Below are positions 1 to 7,367 of a stretch of 13,602 bases of DNA, piece after piece. Position 1 is the first letter of the stretch. Each line of letters begins with the position of its first letter. A program made the position numbers and the translations under genes. The DNA is from Bacillota bacterium. Lineage in GTDB: Bacteria; Bacillota_C; Negativicutes; Sporomusales; Sporomusaceae. The notes under the pieces are model-generated. The model saw only the letters and a list, made by a program, of their open reading frames with translations. It ran no database searches and was not told the origin of the DNA. The DNA lies in NCBI GenBank assembly GCA_023441125.1, contig JAEZQV010000256.1:1-13602 (forward strand). The letters are read 5' to 3'.

Positions 1-1176
1 ACAATGTTCCAACCCATCGACGGCTGCCGTATTGTTCAGTTCACTCATGAAATTCTGCCGGATACTACTGGCTTCACTGCTGGAAATGATATATTCCGCA
101 TATTTATCAATCAGATGATTGGCAATCTTTATACAAGCGGCATACAGATGCTCAGGCTGACCGACGCTTTGTTTGGCGTCAGCCAGAAACCGGCCGGCCA
201 TGGCTTTCGCCTTTTCCGGCTGACGTTCAATGAGACAGTCCCGCAACCGCTGCTGAATATTGTCACACTCGATTTCCTTACAGCCTGTCAGTACACCGTC
301 GCTGACTAACAGTCCGTGTTGCTGCCAAAACAACCCTACTTCCCGCTTCTTTCTGGCGTTTCTATAGTCCCGGTCAATCTCTGCGGGCCGGACTACCTGG
401 CTTACGCCGGCACAAAGGGTGATGCCGTATACTTGTTCCCATTCCTCTAACTTCACTTGCAGTTCTCGATGCAAGCCATAATCCCAGCACGCAAAAATCA
501 TAACGATTTCTTCGCTGAAAGACGTGACAATGGCCTGTTCGCCAAACCGGCCTATACATTCCGCCAGCAGACGCTCCTCGGTTCCACTGGCAACAGGTAC
601 TTGCGGCGCCGGCAAACAAGACAGCGAAACGATCGCCCTAGGCCAAAAATTATCCTTTTTGGCAATACAGCGCAATAGCTGTAATGCCTGGCAATTACCG
701 CCGCTTTTTAATAATTCAAATAATTTTTGTTTTACTACTACCGCTTTATCTTTTTCTATCTGGTGTTCCATTCGCTGGAGGCGGCAGGCAGACATGCGCT
801 GGTTCAAAGCAGTCGCAATCCCTTTTTTAAGCGTATCAACAAGTTCCTGGGGTTTTATCGGTTTAAGCAAATAGCCGGCAACCTGAGTCTGCAAAGCCTG
901 ATGGGCATACTCGAACTGGCTGTAGGCAGTCAGCATGTAGATGATCGCTTCCCGCCGCTTCGCTCTTATGAGCTGAGCGGCAGCCAGGCCGTTAAGAATC
1001 GGCATGTTAATATCCAAGATAAAAAAATCCGGTTGAAGACTACTGGCCATTTGCACGGCCTGCTCCCCGTCCTCGGCTTCCGCGCAAATCAGAAACGGCA
1101 GGTTATGTTGTTTGACAATAAAATGGAGATATTGCCGTACAGCGGGCTCGTCATCAGCAATAAGCATCTTGTACAT
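1..1176 (-). CDS. YesN/AraC-type two-component response regulator (C-terminus cut by window edge)
   Basis: The frame is open for 392 codons from ATG (1174-1176) to the window edge without a stop, so the gene is partial. Residues 1-120 are a CheY-like receiver: acidic pair D8-D9, phosphoacceptor D55 in LDINMP, switch T83 in MLTAYSQFEYA and K105 in LLKPIKP. The YSQFEYA and LKP signatures are typical of YesN-type regulators. The next ~270 residues form the variable linker region usual in that family; the AraC-type helix-turn-helix expected at the C-terminus (family length about 500-540 residues) would lie outside the window. An AAGGGGGG ribosome binding site sits 6 bases before the ATG. The gene follows the sensor kinase at 1215-2762 by 38 bases, so the two are almost surely cognate partners. 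Its DNA-binding type is inferred, not seen. Confidence 0.9.
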   Translation of the reverse strand, partial: MYKMLIADDEPAVRQYLHFIVKQHNLPFLICAEAEDGEQAVQMASSLQPDFFILDINMPILNGLAAAQLIRAKRREAIIYMLTAYSQFEYAHQALQTQVAGYLLKPIKPQELVDTLKKGIATALNQRMSACRLQRMEHQIEKDKAVVVKQKLFELLKSGGNCQALQLLRCIAKKDNFWPRAIVSLSCLPAPQVPVASGTEERLLAECIGRFGEQAIVTSFSEEIVMIFACWDYGLHRELQVKLEEWEQVYGITLCAGVSQVVRPAEIDRDYRNARKKREVGLFWQQHGLLVSDGVLTGCKEIECDNIQQRLRDCLIERQPEKAKAMAGRFLADAKQSVGQPEHLYAACIKIANHLIDKYAEYIISSSEASSIRQNFMSELNNTAAVDGLEHC

Positions 1177-1214
1177 GGTATTCCCCCCTTATCGGCCATC
1201 CTCGCAAACTAACG

Positions 1215-2762
1215 CTACATGGGAACAGCAATCCGCGCCAGGGTTCCCCCTGCGGCCTTCCGTTCAAGTGTCAGGGTAAATGTCTCTCCATAATAATGCT
1301 TCAGGCGCAAAAAGATGTTTTTGATACCGATTCCGTTTAAGTTCGGCGGCTCACCGTCCGCAGCGGGCAATTCACGGACCGCCGCAGCGATACAGTCAGG
1401 TATGCCGCAGCCGTTGTCTGCCACTTCGATAATCCCGCAGGCAGCCTGTTTGTAGCCGCGGACTTGCAGCCGGCCCTGATCACGGACGTTCTTAAAACCG
1501 TGCAATATCGAATTTTCTATAAGCACCATGATTGTCATAAACGGGATACGAACTTTTAATATTTCGGGGTCGATATCGATATGAATATCAAATTTGTTGG
1601 GAAAACGTTCTTTCTGAATATACAGATAATCCTTGATATAGCTTAACTCTTCCGCTATCGTCACAAGCGACTCAGCCTTGCCCAGGCTTAGACGCAGCAA
1701 ATTGGAGAGTGAATAGGTCAGCGACGCCAGGGTGGCGGCGCCGTCCATTTCAGCCCGTTGGGCAATGGTACTTAACGTGTTGAATAAAAAATGGGGATTC
1801 ACTTGCGATTCCAAAAACTTAAGCCTTGCCTGGCTTAAAGAATTATGCAGCCGCGCCTTCATTTCCCGTTCTGCCGACAAACTCATTCTATAACTGCTTA
1901 TTTCTTTTTCTTTCATGGAATTGATCATCAACTGCACCAGCGAAGCGCTTACCAGTGACAGGGTTTCCGCTACCGACTTCAATTGGTTCCTGTTAAAAAA
2001 CCGTAATTTCAAATACATATCCTGCGATAAAGCAGTCGTGGGCACATCGGCTGACATTCTGCCATAACCGCAGCCTAAATAACCCAATACCCGGTCATTG
2101 ATAATGATGGGACTTTGAATTGAGGCAACGCCAAATTTGCAATGAAACAATTTCAGTTCGGTAGAAATTACGAGAGAGGCAGGCGCGCTTAAAACGCAGT
2201 TGCCACACCGTTCCTGCCGGCATAGTCTGCACATAGCCGGAAGATTGCTGCTGTCAGTGAGAAAATTACCGGCCACATCCATCAGCGTAACCGTCATATC
2301 GACCGTTTGCGCAAATTTTTCGGCGATCGCGTCCAGATTGATTACTTTGGCCACTTCATTCAACTCAATATCGCTGCCGGTTGTCATCGCCCGCAATGGC
2401 CGGGGTATGGTAGAGTAAACAATGCTCAAAAAACAGGCAGACTCGTGGGAGTTATTTAACAGGCGGTGTTTGCTGCCCTCCCGGATATAGCCGATTTTGC
2501 CTTCACCCAGGCGAATTTCCCGGTTGTCACACCAATGCTGGGTCAGACCTTTGAGGCCAATCACAATTTCAATATAGCCTGAGTGCGCATGCTGGCGCTG
2601 TTCCGCTCCGGGGTATACGACAGCCACGGATACGATCGGCTGTATCTCCGCATTGTCCGGATCCAGTTGCAGCCAGTGCTGTTCCCCCCATTCAAAATGC
2701 TGGGCATCCAGAATATCCAGCTGCAGCATCTCTTTTATGTTATCTATAACAGCGTCTGTCAT
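1215..2762 (-). CDS. Soluble sensor histidine kinase: cupin + PocR + LytS/YesM-type kinase
   Basis: This 515-residue protein has no membrane segment or signal peptide, so it should act in the cytoplasm. Residues ~35-120 look like a small cupin barrel (H58, H60, E65 and H99 are candidate metal ligands). Residues ~130-250 resemble a PocR sensory domain, with cysteines at 178, 181, 186, 189, 208 and 231. A coiled-coil-like stretch (~282-320) leads to a His_kinase-type H-box, QVNPHFLFNTL, with phosphoacceptor H324. A HATPase follows: N-box LIENSILHG (N417), G1 box VADNGCGIP (449-454) and NGIGIKN (476-482). PocR domains are known to bind small metabolites, so a cytoplasmic ligand is likely. The ribosome binding site before ATG is weak (GGGG). 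It lies between an MFS gene (78 bases upstream) and its probable response regulator (38 bases downstream). The ligand cannot be deduced. Confidence 0.9.
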   Translation of the reverse strand: MTDAVIDNIKEMLQLDILDAQHFEWGEQHWLQLDPDNAEIQPIVSVAVVYPGAEQRQHAHSGYIEIVIGLKGLTQHWCDNREIRLGEGKIGYIREGSKHRLLNNSHESACFLSIVYSTIPRPLRAMTTGSDIELNEVAKVINLDAIAEKFAQTVDMTVTLMDVAGNFLTDSSNLPAMCRLCRQERCGNCVLSAPASLVISTELKLFHCKFGVASIQSPIIINDRVLGYLGCGYGRMSADVPTTALSQDMYLKLRFFNRNQLKSVAETLSLVSASLVQLMINSMKEKEISSYRMSLSAEREMKARLHNSLSQARLKFLESQVNPHFLFNTLSTIAQRAEMDGAATLASLTYSLSNLLRLSLGKAESLVTIAEELSYIKDYLYIQKERFPNKFDIHIDIDPEILKVRIPFMTIMVLIENSILHGFKNVRDQGRLQVRGYKQAACGIIEVADNGCGIPDCIAAAVRELPAADGEPPNLNGIGIKNIFLRLKHYYGETFTLTLERKAAGGTLARIAVPM

Positions 2763-2840
2763 GGTATTTACCCCGCATTTCTTGAAAATTGCTCTGCAAA
2801 ATTACAATTAGCCATGAACCGGTATACTCCTGCTTACAGC

Positions 2841-4010
2841 TTAGCCCTGCGCCGGCGATTGTACAGCGAACTGTTTAAATGCCAGCTTGCAAAACACGGT
2901 GTAGCCCACCATGCAGAATGTTGTCGCCGCCAGCATTCCCTGCGCGCCGGCAGCCTCATACACCCAGCCCAGACAGGCGGGACCGATGCCGTTGCCTAAG
3001 AATAAAAAGAAGGCAAACAGCGCCATGCAGGTTGCCCTCGCTGCCGGCAAAAGTTCTGTGGCATAGGTCTGCAAGGTGGTGTGAAGAATGATAAACCCCA
3101 AACCCAGCAGAAAAAAGCCGGCTAATAGCGCGCCCCAGTGAGCAATCAGCCATATCAGGGCAAAGGCGCAGGTTATCAGAGTAGAGCCAACTAACGGCAT
3201 GCGCTGCTGGCCCACCTTGCTGATAAGCCGGCTGACAAAACGGCTGCCGGTAAAAGCGGCTACGCTGAACCCTGCCGTCAGTAAACCAACCGTAAAATAA
3301 TCCAGCCCAAGGAACTTATTGCCATAGACGCCCAGGTAGGTAAAGCCGCCAAACAACACGACGCCTTCCAAGCCTACCGCCAGATAAACGATCCGGGAAC
3401 GCCGGCTGGAAAAAATCCGTTTATAGCGGACGGCTAACGGCAGCTGTTCTGCAGGCGTTTTTTGTGCAGGTTGCGGTCTCTGCCGGATAAATGCCAGTCC
3501 TACGATCAGCCCGGCGACGCCAATGGATAGAAAAATAAACTTCCAGCTAAAGAACTGGGCCAGCATGGAGCCAATTACAATCCCCATCGCCTGGCCCGAC
3601 ATGGACAGCGACATAAAGAAGGAGATGGCCTGGGGTCTTTCCTCCAAAGCAACTATGTCGCCGATTTGCGCCAGTGAAACCGGAATAACGCCGGCAGCAA
3701 ACGTTCCACTGACGATCCGCAGCAGGAAAAGAGACATAAAACTGTCCGCTGTACTGCAGGCCAGTTCGGCCAGGGAAAAAAGGAACAGGGCAACTATGAT
3801 CGTCTGTTCTTTGCCAAATCTGTCGGCAATAGGACCATATACCAGCTGTAATAAACCATAGGGTATGGTAAAAGCTGAAATCAGTAAGCCTACTGCTGCT
3901 TCCCGGATCATTAAATCGTTTGCAATAGCTGGCAAAACCGGTGCAATCGCCCTGCTGTCGGCATTTACCAGGAAACCGCTAATGCCTAGTGCCCATAATA
4001 AATTCGTAAT
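2841..4010 (-). CDS. DHA1-type MFS transporter, probable ATT start
   Basis: This is a hydrophobic protein of about 389 residues, a usual length for a 12-helix major facilitator. Helix 1 reads ALGISGFLVNADSRAIAPVL, followed by the loop motif YGPIADRFGKEQ (motif A) between helices 2 and 3, matching drug- or metabolite-efflux DHA1 proteins. The first conventional start in frame is the TTG at 3935, but that would remove helix 1. The conserved frame runs upstream without a stop, and the only well-placed codon after the GGAGG (4015-4019) is ATT at 4008-4010; no in-frame ATG, GTG or TTG lies between. An ATT start, or a sequencing error here, is therefore inferred. The gene has its own promoter (4096-4124) and precedes the two-component genes, so it may export or import a ligand or end product of this cluster. 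Substrate unknown. Confidence 0.8.
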   Translation of the reverse strand: MTNLLWALGISGFLVNADSRAIAPVLPAIANDLMIREAAVGLLISAFTIPYGLLQLVYGPIADRFGKEQTIIVALFLFSLAELACSTADSFMSLFLLRIVSGTFAAGVIPVSLAQIGDIVALEERPQAISFFMSLSMSGQAMGIVIGSMLAQFFSWKFIFLSIGVAGLIVGLAFIRQRPQPAQKTPAEQLPLAVRYKRIFSSRRSRIVYLAVGLEGVVLFGGFTYLGVYGNKFLGLDYFTVGLLTAGFSVAAFTGSRFVSRLISKVGQQRMPLVGSTLITCAFALIWLIAHWGALLAGFFLLGLGFIILHTTLQTYATELLPAARATCMALFAFFLFLGNGIGPACLGWVYEAAGAQGMLAATTFCMVGYTVFCKLAFKQFAVQSPAQG

Positions 4011-4095
4011 AACCCCTCCATGGTAAGTGCCAAAGGCAACGGTAAGGTTACATATAACCGGCCTTAGCCTGACGCTAAATTGAGCTTTTCAAAAT

Positions 4096-4124
4096 AGCAT
4101 ACCAGGCTTTCGCAGAAAACTCAA
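4096..4124 (-). promoter_or_regulatory. Sigma-70/SigA-type promoter for the MFS-kinase-regulator block
   Basis: On the minus strand a -35 box TTGAGT (4119-4124) and a -10 box TATGCT (4096-4101) are separated by exactly 17 bases, and TGG just before the -10 makes an extended -10. Transcription would start near 4089, giving a leader of about 80 bases before the MFS gene. This suggests that the transporter and the two-component system are transcribed apart from the larA gene. Judged by eye only. Confidence 0.5.
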
Positions 4125-4176
4125 TACCGGCTTTTGCCAGGTGCTGGGCCTATCCGGCCTAGCTGTTCTCCTGCCC

Positions 4177-5466
4177 TTATGGCAGAATCGGCAAGGTGTT
4201 GGCACCTTGCGGCATCACCGTGTACGTCGGCTTGTCGGTGCCGCACTTTTCCTGCGCAATGCGCAAAGCCTCTTCCATGGATGTGGCGGGTATCATGCCG
4301 GTCTTGCCGACAAACTCGGCATTCTCCGCCTTGGTTACCAGAATATAGGTTGCATAGTCGCTGCACTCGGCTTCTTTTAGCGCCACCCAGCCCGGAATGC
4401 CGAATTGCTGCCGTAATGCCTTTTCCATTGCCAGCTTATCTTCATACTGGAACCAGCGGGAAAACTCCTGCGGCTCGGCAATATCCGCACATTCACTTAG
4501 GATAATGACCGCGCCGTTCTTCTTAACGGCGTAGTAGGCATTGTCCATGGTCTTGCCGGTTTGATAAAGATTGATATCCTTAGGAAAACCACCGGCAGTC
4601 GCTATGACAATATCGGCCTGCTGGTCGATTTCCACGCCGTACAGCCGGTCTACCAGCTTACAGCCCTCCTGCCAGGCCGAAACCCAGTTGCCGGCGAAAA
4701 TACCGGCAAACCGGCCTTCCGGCGTAGGTACCATATTAATAATAAAATCCGGTTGCACAAAGCCCGCCACTTCCATCATATCTTCATGCAGTTCATTGCC
4801 TTGGGTCCGGCGGGAAGCCGCATGGGGATTCGAGCCTGCTCCCTCCGCAGGCCCCAGCCCCCACAAATGATTCTGCCGGATAGTTTTAATGGAGCTGATA
4901 CCGGGTATGATGCTCTTGCGGCCGCCGCCAAATCCGGCCATGTAATGGTAAACTATCCCGCCGGTCAAAATCAACCGGTCGGCGTCGGCGGCTATTTTAT
5001 TGATCGCCACTTCGGTGCCCCGGCTGGTTCTGCCATAGTAAACCAGATTGTCCTCAGCCCAGGCATCGTGGTTTACTACTTTTATACGCCGGCAAATTTC
5101 CGGGCCGCACAGCTGCACAAATTCCTGCTCGGTGTTTTTACGATGCCCCCCGACAGCGATAATAATAGTAATATTTTCATCCGGCACCCCGGCCTTATTC
5201 AGGGTGGCGATTACCTCCGGCAAAATGAGCGGCATTTGCTGCCAGCTCCGGGTAATATCACTGACGGCAATCGCCACTGTTTCGCCCGGCTTTACCAGTT
5301 CGGCCAGCGGCGGTGAATCGATCGGGCTGGCTAATGCCGTCCTGACTGCTTGTCCAATATCGGTAACCGGCGGATATTGCCTGCCGGTGATTTCGTGCAG
5401 CACTTGGTCCGCCGGGACTGAGAAAGATAATTCTTCCGTCCCGTATTTCAGGGTAAAGTTTTTCAT
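4177..5466 (-). CDS. larA: LarA-family nickel-pincer 2-hydroxyacid racemase/epimerase
   Basis: This 429-residue protein matches the LarA family (DUF2088), which racemises or epimerises the carbinol carbon of 2-hydroxy acids by hydride transfer using the nickel-pincer nucleotide cofactor. The key residues known from Lactiplantibacillus LarA are all visible: R73 in SDITRSW, H108 in VGGHRKNT, H174 in GGIVYHYMAGFGGGRK, K184 (the cofactor-linked lysine), H200 in RQNHLW, and the Y301/K305 pair in LYQTGK. Length is normal. A GGGAGG site lies 11 bases before the ATG, a slightly long spacing. A terminator and a candidate promoter with paired direct repeats separate it from the transporter upstream, so it probably has its own regulated transcript. 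The substrate may be lactate, malate or a sugar acid; context with ACS transporters favours something other than plain lactate. No larB, larC or larE is in the window. Confidence 0.88.
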   Translation of the reverse strand: MKNFTLKYGTEELSFSVPADQVLHEITGRQYPPVTDIGQAVRTALASPIDSPPLAELVKPGETVAIAVSDITRSWQQMPLILPEVIATLNKAGVPDENITIIIAVGGHRKNTEQEFVQLCGPEICRRIKVVNHDAWAEDNLVYYGRTSRGTEVAINKIAADADRLILTGGIVYHYMAGFGGGRKSIIPGISSIKTIRQNHLWGLGPAEGAGSNPHAASRRTQGNELHEDMMEVAGFVQPDFIINMVPTPEGRFAGIFAGNWVSAWQEGCKLVDRLYGVEIDQQADIVIATAGGFPKDINLYQTGKTMDNAYYAVKKNGAVIILSECADIAEPQEFSRWFQYEDKLAMEKALRQQFGIPGWVALKEAECSDYATYILVTKAENAEFVGKTGMIPATSMEEALRIAQEKCGTDKPTYTVMPQGANTLPILP

Positions 5467-5499
5467 TTATTGTCTTGCCTCCCTATATTGAAGTTTAAA

Positions 5500-5528
5500 T
5501 ATTTATTACTTTTTTAATAATCAATCAA
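5500..5528 (-). promoter_or_regulatory. Candidate promoter of the larA homologue
   Basis: On the minus strand TTGATT (5523-5528) and TAAATA (5500-5505) are spaced by 17 bases in a very AT-rich stretch, and a start near 5493 would leave a leader of about 27 bases that includes the ribosome binding site. The -10 box is a poor match, as expected for an activator-dependent promoter. Confidence 0.35.
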
Positions 5529-5538
5529 TTACCTGCCT

Positions 5539-5568
5539 AATTTATTGACCGGTATCATGAATTTATTG
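5539..5568 (-). promoter_or_regulatory. Two direct repeats 21 bp apart: candidate activator site
   Basis: The plus strand carries AATTTATTGACC from 5539 and AATTTATTGTCC from 5560. The two 12-mers match at 11 positions and are spaced 21 bp, two helical turns, so both face the same side of the DNA. They end 10 bp before the candidate -35 box, centred near -50 and -71. This is the arrangement expected of an AraC-type activator such as the YesN-like regulator at 1-1176. The pairing with that regulator is inference. Confidence 0.4.
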
Positions 5569-5589
5569 TCCAGCGCCTGCCAAAGAATG

Positions 5590-5620
5590 AAAAGGCCGGA
5601 GGATTTCCCTACAGCCTTTT
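5590..5620 (-). terminator. Probable factor-independent terminator after the ACS transporter gene
   Basis: Read on the minus strand, AAAAGGC and GCCTTTT form a 7-bp outer stem, with an inner AGG/CCT pairing around a GAAAT loop. The transcript continues TTTTCATTCTTT, an imperfect U-rich tail. It lies 55 bases after the stop codon of the transporter at 5675-7000 and before the larA promoter, so it probably separates the two transcripts. Confidence 0.5.
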
Positions 5621-5674
5621 CTGCCACTGGCCACGCGTTCATTGAACTCGCCTACGCCGTTTCTTTTGTAGCTG

Positions 5675-7000
5675 CTAGGCCTTTATATTGGCCTGCAAGG
5701 ATTCGGCCGCTGTTTCCTTGGGTGGAATCGCCAGGACCGAGATAGTGCCCAGGATTGCAAAGGAGGCCAGGAAATACATGCCAAGGGCGGTCGATCCGGT
5801 CATATCTTTCAGAAACCCGACCATATACGGGCCGAAAAATCCGCCTAAGTTGCCGGTCGAATTGATAATGGCGATACCGACCGCCGCCGTGGCTTCCGAC
5901 AGATACATGTTCGGCAAAGTCCAGAAGGTGCCGACAAACGCGTAAATACCAGCCTGGCTTACACATAACAGCAGCATCGAAATCAGCAGATTATCGGTCA
6001 TGGTTAAACCAATCAGCCCAAAGAAGGTCAACCCGATCGGCAGGGCCGTATGATACCGCCGCTCCTGCGCGGCATCCGACCGTTTGGCGACTAACACCAT
6101 GACGATGGCGGCGCAGATATAAGGAACGGTGGATATCAGACCAATGTTGGACAAACTCATGGCTTGAGCCAGGTTTTTCAGGATCTGCGGCATCCACATC
6201 CCCAGTCCGTAGAGCGCCAGAACATAGCAGAGATAGCAGAACGATAGGTGCCACACCCGGCTGTTTTTAAATACTTCCCACTTATTGGCTACTTTGACTT
6301 TCAGCTGTTTGGCCACATGCTCGCGTTCCAGTTCGGCCAAAAGCCACTGTTTTTCTTCGTCCGTCAGAAACTTGGCCTTGTCCGGTCTGTCCACCATGGT
6401 AAACAGGGTGACAAAACCCAGGAGGACTGCCGGGATTCCCTCTAAAACAAACATCCAGCGCCAGCCCGCCAACCCCAGCCAGGTAACATTTTCCATGATC
6501 CAGGACGATATCGGGCCGACAAAGATATTCGCCAGCGCCTGGCCGCACATGAACAGCGACATGGTTTTGGCAAAATGCTTGGTCGGGAACCAAAACGTAA
6601 AGTACAGGATAATGCAGGGATAAAAACCGGCTTCGGCCGCTCCTAACAACGCCCTTAAGATGGCCACATGGGTAACGTTCTGGGCATAAGCCAGGAAAAC
6701 GGTTACCAGGCCCCAGCTGACCAGAATCCGGGCAATCCATTTGCGGGCCCCTACCTTGTGCATAATTACATTACTGGGCACCTCGAAAAAGAAGTAGGAT
6801 ATAAAGAAGATACCTGCCAGCATGCCAAACATACTGGCGCTGATGCCCAGATCCTTGTTCATCTGCAGCGCGGCAAAACCGATATTTACCCGGTCCAGCA
6901 TGGCCACGATGTACAGCAGCATGACATAAGGCACCAGATGCCACCGGATTTTTTTCATCAGCTCGTTCTCGCGCGCTTCGCTAAAAGTGATATTTGCCAA
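5675..7000 (-). CDS. ACS-family MFS organic/sugar-acid transporter (copy 1)
   Basis: This 441-residue, 12-helix major facilitator belongs to the anion:cation symporter family, whose members take up hexonates, glucarate, tartrate, phthalate and similar acids with protons. The family signatures are clear: LDRVNIGFA (35-43) in helix 1, VPSNVIMHKVGARKWIARI (74-92) as the helix 2-3 loop, EAGFYP (123-128), and WRWMFVLEGIPA in mid-protein. The start is TTG at 7000, chosen because GGGAGGTG lies 6 bases ahead and no ATG competes. The TTG start may lower its translation. It aligns without gaps to the transporter at 7368-8690 over the N-terminus, with 37 of the first 60 residues identical, so the pair arose by duplication. 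It sits between two LarA-type genes, which suggests import of a 2-hydroxy acid. Confidence 0.9.
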   Translation of the reverse strand: MANITFSEARENELMKKIRWHLVPYVMLLYIVAMLDRVNIGFAALQMNKDLGISASMFGMLAGIFFISYFFFEVPSNVIMHKVGARKWIARILVSWGLVTVFLAYAQNVTHVAILRALLGAAEAGFYPCIILYFTFWFPTKHFAKTMSLFMCGQALANIFVGPISSWIMENVTWLGLAGWRWMFVLEGIPAVLLGFVTLFTMVDRPDKAKFLTDEEKQWLLAELEREHVAKQLKVKVANKWEVFKNSRVWHLSFCYLCYVLALYGLGMWMPQILKNLAQAMSLSNIGLISTVPYICAAIVMVLVAKRSDAAQERRYHTALPIGLTFFGLIGLTMTDNLLISMLLLCVSQAGIYAFVGTFWTLPNMYLSEATAAVGIAIINSTGNLGGFFGPYMVGFLKDMTGSTALGMYFLASFAILGTISVLAIPPKETAAESLQANIKA

Positions 7001-7367
7001 TTAATACACCTCCCGATAAATTCACCATCTTTACTGAATAACGGACTGAAATTGCCTAACTGTCCTTCGCTTCGCACCTACCTCCTCCCGGCCTTACGTC
7101 CAGCTGGTGCTGCGGTTAAGAGTTTTACTGATAACCAGTGGCCTGACAGTAACAAATATTCGGTCTTTTCCGGGTAATCAGCCTAGACAAGGCTGGTTTT
7201 TCAAAAAAGTCCTCCCATCGCCGTCCTCCGCCCTGATCCCCTTTTGACTATTCGCGATCTTTTGTCTAACGAGCTGCGACCGGGCAAGGCAATGCCTTGC
7301 CCCTGCTACAGAATAAGCGCCAGGCCTGCTCGCTCTTTGCGGCTTCATATCCTTATTCTTAAAAATA
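7001..7367. repeat. 367-base non-coding stretch, likely dispersed intergenic repeat
   Basis: No gene is supported here. The stretch separates the two ACS transporter genes and holds two different-looking parts. At 7178-7350 a GC-rich part contains a perfect 9-bp palindrome (7282-7302), a 6-bp hairpin (7179-7195) and purine-rich GGAGGACGGCGATGGGAGGA on the minus strand. At 7040-7130 there is a second part with GGCCGGGAGGAGGTAGGTG on the minus strand. Only the last 20 bases, holding the ribosome binding site of the downstream gene, have an obvious job. The texture is that of repetitive intergenic elements of Negativicutes, but repetition cannot be shown from one window. Confidence 0.3.
7282..7302. 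repeat. Perfect palindrome (9-bp stem, 3-base loop), REP-like
   Basis: GGGCAAGGC and GCCTTGCCC flank AAT, giving a perfect inverted repeat. No T-run follows on either strand, so it is not a standard terminator. It could stabilise the 3' end of the upstream transporter mRNA or be a REP-like repeat. Confidence 0.55.

Noticed and set aside
727..1212. 161-codon plus-strand open frame opposite the response regulator
   Set aside because: Antisense to a clear receiver domain; composition is not protein-like.
4133..4160. Terminator after larA formed by the GGCC-GGCC inverted repeat
   Set aside because: The stem is only 4 bp plus 3 bp across a mismatch and no T-run follows on the minus strand.
4561..5316. 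251-codon plus-strand open frame opposite larA
   Set aside because: It is fully antisense to a LarA homologue with intact catalytic motifs and shows no recognisable domain.
7179..7201. Plus-strand terminator-like hairpin followed by TTTTT
   Set aside because: No plus-strand gene lies before it, and in the minus direction the T-run is on the wrong side; more likely part of the repeat-like spacer.
7178..7348. 56-residue minus-strand frame starting MKPQRASRPG between the transporters
   Set aside because: It runs through the perfect palindrome at 7282-7302, is rich in arginine and glycine as translated repeats often are, and its ribosome binding site is too close to the ATG.
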